Below are positions 59,684 through 64,000 of a stretch of DNA of 64,000 nt, in pieces. The stretch spans positions 62,001-126,000 of the forward strand of contig JACKAU010000009.1 in NCBI GenBank assembly GCA_020634855.1, written 5' to 3'. The notes beneath the pieces are model-generated. The model saw nothing but the letters and a program-made list of their open reading frames with translations, searched no databases and was not told the origin of the DNA. The stretch comes from Anaerolineales bacterium. GTDB lineage: Bacteria > Chloroflexota > Anaerolineae > 4572-78 > J111. Position numbers and translations under genes: made by a program. Position 1 is the first letter of the stretch, and every line of letters begins with the position of its first letter.

Positions 59684-60453
59684 TGGAAGATAAAACCGTC
59701 TTTCGCGCCCTGGCCGACCCCACCCGTCGGCGGCTACTCGACCTGCTCTTCGAGCGTGACGGCCGCACGCTCACCGAGCTGGAGTCGGGGCTGCCGATGA
59801 CGCGCTTCGGGGTGATGAAGCACCTGCGCCTGCTGGAAGAGGCCGGACTGATCACCACGCGCAAGGTGGGCCGCGAGAAATTACATTACCTAAATCCGGT
59901 CCCGATCCAGCTTATCTCTGATCGCTGGATCAACAAGTACTCGGCCGTGCGGGCTAGCGCCCTGGCCGATCTTAAAATTGCACTCGAAGGAGAAAATAAT
60001 ATGGCTACCGATGTAAAGCCCAAGCTCGTTTATCAGATCATTATCAAGTCGCCGCAGGAGCGGGTGTGGGAGGCGATCACCACGCCGGAGTTCACCGCCC
60101 GCTACTACTATGGCAGTACGCTCAAGACCGACCTCACCGTCGGCTCGCCCTTCACCTACTACATGCCGAACGGCTCGCCGATTGTGGAGGGTGAGGTGAT
60201 CGCGTCCGAGCCGCCCAATAGGCTGGTACACACCTACCACTCGCTCTGGCCACCCATGAACGAAGACGCGCCCACAACAGTGACGTGGGAGTTGGAATCG
60301 ATGTCCGCGGGCGTGACGAAGGTCACTGTGGTCCATGAGGAGTTTCAGGGCGAGACGCCTACCTACAAGGGCCTGCAGAGCGGCGGCTGGGCGTGGATCC
60401 TCAGCAATATGAAGACGCTGCTGGAGACCGGCGAGTCGATGCCTCAGGGGTAA
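59683..60453 (+). CDS. ArsR-type HTH fused to a SRPBCC (AHSA1) domain
   Basis: A 256-residue two-domain protein. Residues 1-85 are an ArsR winged helix (FRALADPTRRRLLDLLFERD, SGLPMTRFGVMKHLRLLEEA, GREKLHYLNPVPIQ). Residues about 110-250 are an AHSA1/SRPBCC domain (IKSPQERVWEAITTPEFTAR, EGEVIASEPPNRLVHTY, GGWAWILSNMKTLLE). Such fusions are common in Actinobacteria and Chloroflexota; the SRPBCC pocket probably binds a hydrophobic ligand that controls the HTH. No ribosome site precedes the ATG, in line with leaderless translation. Confidence 0.88.
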   Translation: MEDKTVFRALADPTRRRLLDLLFERDGRTLTELESGLPMTRFGVMKHLRLLEEAGLITTRKVGREKLHYLNPVPIQLISDRWINKYSAVRASALADLKIALEGENNMATDVKPKLVYQIIIKSPQERVWEAITTPEFTARYYYGSTLKTDLTVGSPFTYYMPNGSPIVEGEVIASEPPNRLVHTYHSLWPPMNEDAPTTVTWELESMSAGVTKVTVVHEEFQGETPTYKGLQSGGWAWILSNMKTLLETGESMPQG

Positions 60454-60456
60454 TTA

Positions 60457-60511
60457 GTAATTGGTAAATGGTCATTAGCGCTTGAATAATCCATTACCAT
60501 TTACCAATTAC
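60457..60511. repeat. intergenic palindrome (GTAATTGGTAAATGG type)
   Basis: GTAATTGGTAAATGGT and its exact complement form a 16-bp stem with a 23-base loop between the ArsR-SRPBCC gene and the next gene on the same strand. It is related in wording to the palindrome at 20133-20173. Confidence 0.8.
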
Positions 60512-60563
60512 CCCAACTCAAATGGGAAAGTTATTTAATTCTCAGTCCTTAGAGGAGATCGCA

Positions 60564-60794
60564 ATGAACTGGAACAAATGGGTTCGACAGACCCACCGCT
60601 GGCTGTCGATTGTCTTTACGGTGCTTGTCATCGTTAATATCGTCATCAACGTCGCCCCCGTGCAACAGGAAACGCTTACGCTCTGGGTGGGCCTGTTAAC
60701 GCTGCTCCCGCTCTTCTTACTCCTGTTTACCGGTCTGTACTTGTACGCGCTGCCGTATGCCCCCAAGTGGCGCAGTGGGCGACGCGCCGGCTGA
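60564..60794 (+). CDS. small two-helix membrane protein
   Basis: A 76-residue protein with two hydrophobic helices (WLSIVFTVLVIVNIVINV and LWVGLLTLLPLFLLLFTGLY) and a basic tail. The start WNKWVRQTHRW is like PepSY-associated membrane proteins, but it is too short to assign. The ATG at 60564 follows AGAGGAGATCGCA; an earlier in-frame ATG at 60522 would add fourteen residues without a ribosome site. Same strand and operon direction as the DUF1801 genes. Confidence 0.65.
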   Translation: MNWNKWVRQTHRWLSIVFTVLVIVNIVINVAPVQQETLTLWVGLLTLLPLFLLLFTGLYLYALPYAPKWRSGRRAG

Positions 60795-60827
60795 TCGATA
60801 TAAAGGTGAATTCAGAGGTATGAACAA

Positions 60828-61415
60828 ATGAACAGCATGAATCCGAAGGTTGATGGCTACATCCGTAAGAACAAAAGGTGGCTGGCAGAACTGGAGAAAT
60901 TGAGAACGATCGTTCTTGACTGTGGGCTGACCGAAGACGTGAAGTGGAAATCGCCTTGTTACATGTTTGAGGACAGTAACATCGTTTTAATCCATGTATT
61001 TAAAGAATACTGTGCGCTTTTGTTTTTCAAAGGCGCCTTATTAAACGACCCCATTGGTATTCTCATCCAACAAACGAAGAATACACAGGCGGCGCGCCAG
61101 ATTCGGTTCACCCATGTTGACGAAATCGATGAGATGGAACCTATCTTGAAAGCCTATATACAGGAAGCCATTGAAGTGGAAATAGCCGGTTTGGAAGTGA
61201 ATTTTAAAGAGACTTCCGACTTCGACATGCCTGAAGAGTTTCAAAAGAAGTTAGATGAAAACCCGGCCTTGAAAACGGCTTTTGAAGCCTTGACGCCGGG
61301 CCGGCAAAGAGGCTATCTTCTTTATTTCTCTGCCGCCAAACAATCCAAAACTCGGGCGTCAAGGGTTGAAAAATGTATACCGCAGATTTTCGATGGAAAG
61401 GGATTAAATGATTAA
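60828..61415 (+). CDS. YdeI/OmdA-type DUF1801 protein
   Basis: A 195-residue protein. The DUF1801 domain (about 10-115) includes WLAELEKLRTIVLDCGLTED, VKWKSPCYMFEDSNIVLIHV and KEYCALLFFKGALL. The C-terminal OmdA-like part has FEALTPGRQRGYLLYFSAAKQ and SRVEKC (bacteriocin-protection YdeI family). Function is poorly known. GAGGTATGAACAA precedes the ATG. Followed 12 bases later by a second DUF1801 gene. Confidence 0.85.
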   Translation: MNSMNPKVDGYIRKNKRWLAELEKLRTIVLDCGLTEDVKWKSPCYMFEDSNIVLIHVFKEYCALLFFKGALLNDPIGILIQQTKNTQAARQIRFTHVDEIDEMEPILKAYIQEAIEVEIAGLEVNFKETSDFDMPEEFQKKLDENPALKTAFEALTPGRQRGYLLYFSAAKQSKTRASRVEKCIPQIFDGKGLND

Positions 61416-61426
61416 AGGAGATTGCT

Positions 61427-61906
61427 ATGAGCCTAAAGAAGGATTCGCAAAAATCGGCTAAGAGCACCGTCGCGAACAACAAGAAATCCGAGGGATTCAC
61501 GGACGAGGAACGAGCCGCGATGAAGGAGCGCAGCAAGGAGCTGAAGGCGGAAGCCCGCGCGAAAAAGAAAAAGGCCGACGGAGAAAGCGACGTACTGGCG
61601 AAGATCGCCGAGATGCCGGAACCGGATCGCGTCATGGCCGAGCGGCTTCACGCGATCATCAAAGCCAACGCGCCGGTTCTCTCGCCGAAAACCTGGTATG
61701 GAATGCCCGCGTATGCCCAGGACGGCAAGGTCGTCTGCTTCTTCCAAAGCGCGCAGAAGTTCAACACGAGGTACGCGACGCTCGGCTTCAGCGACACAGC
61801 GAACCTCGATGAAGGCGACATGTGGCCGGTCGCCTTCGCGTTGAAGGGGTTGACGGCCACCGAAGAAGCCAGGATCGTTGAGCTTGTGAAGAAAGCGGTG
61901 AGTTGA
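61427..61906 (+). CDS. DUF1801 protein with Lys/Glu-rich N-terminus
   Basis: A 159-residue protein. Residues 1-55 are a charged helix (DEERAAMKERSKELKAEARA, then KKKKA), and about 60-155 a DUF1801 domain (PDRVMAERLHAIIKANAPVL, PKTWYGMPAYAQDGKVVCFF and TRYATLGF). The codons are clearly more GC-rich than in the gene before it, which suggests a separate origin. AAAGGAG precedes the ATG. Function unknown. Confidence 0.82.
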   Translation: MSLKKDSQKSAKSTVANNKKSEGFTDEERAAMKERSKELKAEARAKKKKADGESDVLAKIAEMPEPDRVMAERLHAIIKANAPVLSPKTWYGMPAYAQDGKVVCFFQSAQKFNTRYATLGFSDTANLDEGDMWPVAFALKGLTATEEARIVELVKKAVS

Positions 61907-61978
61907 GGATTGGTCTTGCCACGGGCCTCCGCCCTAGGCAGGATCGTCGGTCGGGACGAGAATGCACGCCATAGCTCA

Positions 61979-62020
61979 ATGGATTTTAATGCCAACGCAA
62001 GCGTTGGCATTAAAATCCAT
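61979..62020. terminator. 20-bp perfect hairpin between convergent genes
   Basis: ATGGATTTTAATGCCAACGC and its exact complement are separated by AA, giving a very stable hairpin, with CTTGTTTGTT after it. It lies between the DUF1801 gene and the convergent PaiB-like gene, so it can act in both directions. A worn copy is at 28829-28865. Confidence 0.8.
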
Positions 62021-62028
62021 CTTGTTTG

Positions 62029-62643
62029 TTAACTGCCTGTCCCGATACCCCGTTTTTCCATGTACCTAGACAACGCTTGGGCATCGAGATTATGGCTGCC
62101 TTTCAGGGCTAAATAGACGCCTTTTTGGTCTTCACGGGTACGATGTTGCCCCAGTTTCTCTTTGGCCTGAATTTCATCGATGTCGATTTTGAAGCCAACC
62201 ACGCCTGGGCTTAAGCGCAGCTTAAACTCCTCAGGCAGCAACTCGTCATTAACTAAAAGCTCCGGCTCATATTTTGATATTAGTTCATCTATTGATGCCA
62301 AAGTTTCCGATTTGTCCAGGAGTGTCACCCGACCGTAGCAATGAACTGATACATAATTCCACGTTGGAACGGCGGGTTTACGGTCATACCATGTCGGCGA
62401 AATATAACTATGGGGACCACTAAAAATGATCAGAACCCGTTCATTTTCTAAAGTTTCCCAGTGTTTGTTTGCCCTGGCAAAGTGACCATACAAAACGCCT
62501 TGGCAATTTTCCCCAACTTTATATATCAGCGGCAAATGCGTTGCTTCTAATCTCGATGAAACCAAAAGCCCAAAGCCATTACTGGCGATGAAGTCTGATA
62601 TGACATCACCATCGGTCATTTCCATATTTTTCGGTATGTACAT
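62029..62643 (-). CDS. FMN-binding PaiB-type regulator
   Basis: A 204-residue protein of the PaiB/FMN-binding split-barrel family. Typical blocks are MYIPKNMEMTD, ATHLPLIYK, GVLYGHFARANKHWE, GPHSYISPTWYDRKPAVPTW with NYVSVHCYGRV, and GFKIDIDEIQAKEKLGQHR. PaiB-type proteins repress sporulation and degradative-enzyme genes in Bacillus; here the target is unknown. Confidence 0.9.
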   Translation of the reverse strand: MYIPKNMEMTDGDVISDFIASNGFGLLVSSRLEATHLPLIYKVGENCQGVLYGHFARANKHWETLENERVLIIFSGPHSYISPTWYDRKPAVPTWNYVSVHCYGRVTLLDKSETLASIDELISKYEPELLVNDELLPEEFKLRLSPGVVGFKIDIDEIQAKEKLGQHRTREDQKGVYLALKGSHNLDAQALSRYMEKRGIGTGS

Positions 62644-62825
62644 TGGCTTCCTTTGCTTAAATGGCAGTTAACGCAGGAAATCACACGATTGCGGATTGGC
62701 AAGAGTCACCACAATTACCTGCTTGTTTCCTGGCGTGTAAATGTTGTAAAAATGGGCAGTATCAATTCGCATGGATTAATTTGTTGGGACGCTAGATAGA
62801 TTTTAGGTGGATTTAAAGACTTCTT

Positions 62826-63125
62826 CTACGCCGCATAAATCCTTACTTCTTCTTCCAAACGTCCCGCTAAACGGTCTTTCTCCATCTCCAAATCGTACCG
62901 GGTTTGCAAATTCAGCCAAAAGCGTTCTGACAATCCAAAGTATCGCGATAGTCTCAAGGCGGTATCAGGACTAATGCCTCTTTTCCCATGGACGATCTCA
63001 TTAATCCGTCGAGCCGGAACGCTAATATCTTTGGCTAACCGATACTGACTGAGTTCCATCGGTTTCAAAAATTCTTCCAGTAAGATTTCACCCGGATGAA
63101 TCGGCGGTAGTTTTTCTTCGTTCAT
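62826..63125 (-). CDS. higA: HigA-family antitoxin
   Basis: A 99-residue XRE-type antitoxin. The HigA signature is PIHPGEILLEEFLKPMELSQ, then AKDISVPARRINEIVHGKRG and RLSRYFGLSERFWLNLQTRY. It binds and represses the toxin and the common promoter. It follows higB by 13 bases, in the toxin-first order usual for higBA. Confidence 0.93.
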   Translation of the reverse strand: MNEEKLPPIHPGEILLEEFLKPMELSQYRLAKDISVPARRINEIVHGKRGISPDTALRLSRYFGLSERFWLNLQTRYDLEMEKDRLAGRLEEEVRIYAA

Positions 63126-63138
63126 TGCTTTTTACCTC

Positions 63139-63420
63139 TCAATGATAATCCACTATCTCCACGTCATACGAACCATTATCACGCCATTCAAAACAAATCC
63201 GCCACTGTTTGTTAATGCGAATACTGTACTGACCGGCTCTGTCACCTGACAACTTTTCCAAACGGTTTGAGGGCGGAACACGCAAATCATCCAACCGTTC
63301 TGCGGCATCCAAAATTTCAAGTTTATAGCGAGCGGTATGTTGAATTTCAGGTGGTAGTTTTCTGGAGAATTGACGATTGAACAGCTTTTCAGCTTCTTTA
63401 TCGGCAAAACTTCTAATCAT
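63139..63420 (-). CDS. higB: HigB-family toxin (RelE superfamily)
   Basis: A 93-residue ribosome-dependent mRNA interferase of the HigB/YgiT-type. Blocks are MIRSFADKEAEKLFNRQFSR, RYKLEILDAAERLDDLRVPP, RLEKLSGDRAGQYSIRINKQ and RICFEWRDNGSYDVEIVDYH. The catalytic basic residues (Lys near 58 and the RICFEW strand) and the final DYH are standard. First gene of the higBA pair. Confidence 0.93.
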   Translation of the reverse strand: MIRSFADKEAEKLFNRQFSRKLPPEIQHTARYKLEILDAAERLDDLRVPPSNRLEKLSGDRAGQYSIRINKQWRICFEWRDNGSYDVEIVDYH

Positions 63421-63664
63421 AAAGAAATGATAACGCGAGCCGTTAATCCTGTCAATCGCTATTACTTTTCATTTTCAAAGCGAGATTCGTACTGTGCGGC
63501 CCAGTAATTTCTAGATACACTTTTATATCGAATATATTACGCCTCAAATCGAATTCTTCCAACACTTCAATAGGATATCAAAAAAAAGAAGAGACCCCAT
63601 TTGTCTCCTGAGCATATTTTAGCATGATAGGTGACACCAATTGGATGGTTTTGCCTGCGTTGTT

Positions 63665-64000
63665 ATGAAAATTTTGCTCATTGCCCCCTATTACACCGGC
63701 TCCCACGCCGCCTGGGCCAAAGGTTATGCTCGATACAGCCAGCACCAGGTCGATATTCTGAGCCTGCCGGGCCGGTATTGGAAATGGCGGATGCACGGCG
63801 GCGCAGTGACTCTGGCCCGTCAATTTTTGGCCTCGTCACTGACACCCGATCTCATTTTGACCACCGATATGCTCGATCTGACCACGTTTATGGCCTTAAC
63901 CCGACAACGCACGGCCCACATCCCCACCGCCATCTACTTCCATGAGAACCAGCTCACCTATCCTTGGTCGCCGACCGATCGCGACATTGCCCAGCGGCGA
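63665..64000 (+). CDS. DUF3524/QTMAN-like tRNA-queuosine glycosyltransferase (partial)
   Basis: The first 112 residues of a GT4-type glycosyltransferase with an N-terminal DUF3524 domain; the rest lies beyond the window. Strong motifs are KILLIAPYYTGSHAAWAKGY, VDILSLPGRYWKWRMHGGAV, LILTTDMLDLTTFMAL and AIYFHENQLTYPWS. In animals the member QTMAN (GTDC1) adds mannose to queuosine in tRNA-Asp; bacterial homologues have the same start. The ATG at 63665 has no strong ribosome site. Family is clear; the exact sugar and tRNA are inferred. Confidence 0.88.
   Translation, partial: MKILLIAPYYTGSHAAWAKGYARYSQHQVDILSLPGRYWKWRMHGGAVTLARQFLASSLTPDLILTTDMLDLTTFMALTRQRTAHIPTAIYFHENQLTYPWSPTDRDIAQRR

Overview
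The window reads as bacterial chromosome with about 55 protein genes, mixed strands, short intergenic gaps and many operons with stop/start overlaps. I infer a Chloroflexota (Anaerolineae-like) organism. The reasons are the DUF4349 lipoprotein, the methylmalonyl-CoA/Na+-decarboxylase cluster, a KaiB/KaiC locus outside a cyanobacterial context, many sugar and regulatory modules, and a great many intergenic palindromes built from simple words. This is inference from gene content; no rRNA or tRNA gene was seen to anchor the taxonomy.

Layout: 1-6.1 kb holds a truncated tsaE, a phosphoesterase, a DUF4349 lipoprotein, a cyclic-nucleotide/PH-domain membrane protein and a large membrane protein. 6.2-17.4 kb is one long minus-strand block: mutA and mutB (methylmalonyl-CoA mutase), meaB, mce, two small unknown proteins, a TIM-barrel isomerase-like protein, and mmdA-mmdD-mmdC-mmdB (biotin-dependent Na+-pumping decarboxylase). 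Together these interconvert succinyl-CoA, methylmalonyl-CoA and propionyl-CoA and couple decarboxylation to a sodium gradient. 17.9-20.1 kb has a small helical protein and a polytopic membrane protein. 20.2-28.2 kb is a sugar locus: a BtpA-family protein divergent from a LacI regulator with a clear promoter and operators, then an ABC binding protein, two permeases and a YicI-type alpha-xylosidase, suggesting uptake of xyloglucan-type oligosaccharides. 28.2-28.9 kb is gene-free and repeat-rich.

29.9-32.9 kb is the most interesting region: a translationally coupled operon of a PAS protein whose C-terminus resembles the KaiA/RsbU four-helix domain, then kaiB, then a double-domain kaiC that keeps the Ser-Thr phosphosite motif and a KaiA-binding-like tail, followed in frame by the stump of a histidine kinase. 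It has the order of a cyanobacterial kaiABC clock but with a different KaiA-like partner.

33-45.9 kb carries a SWIM zinc-finger protein, AraC, LysE, a candidate DUF2283/BECR toxin-antitoxin pair, an aldo/keto reductase with HxlR, an SDR, PadR, a LysM-ModA fusion with ModB but no ModC, and EamA, GNAT and LysR genes. 46-52 kb is a carbohydrate operon (GntR regulator, class II aldolase, HAD phosphatase, DhaL, transaldolase, DhaK). 52.4-64 kb carries a hydrolase, an FtsX-type permease with its two-component system, a tandem-repeat tract, a CPBP protease, an ArsR-SRPBCC fusion with a leaderless promoter, DUF1801 proteins, a PaiB-like protein, higBA, and the start of a DUF3524/QTMAN-type queuosine-tRNA glycosyltransferase cut by the window end.
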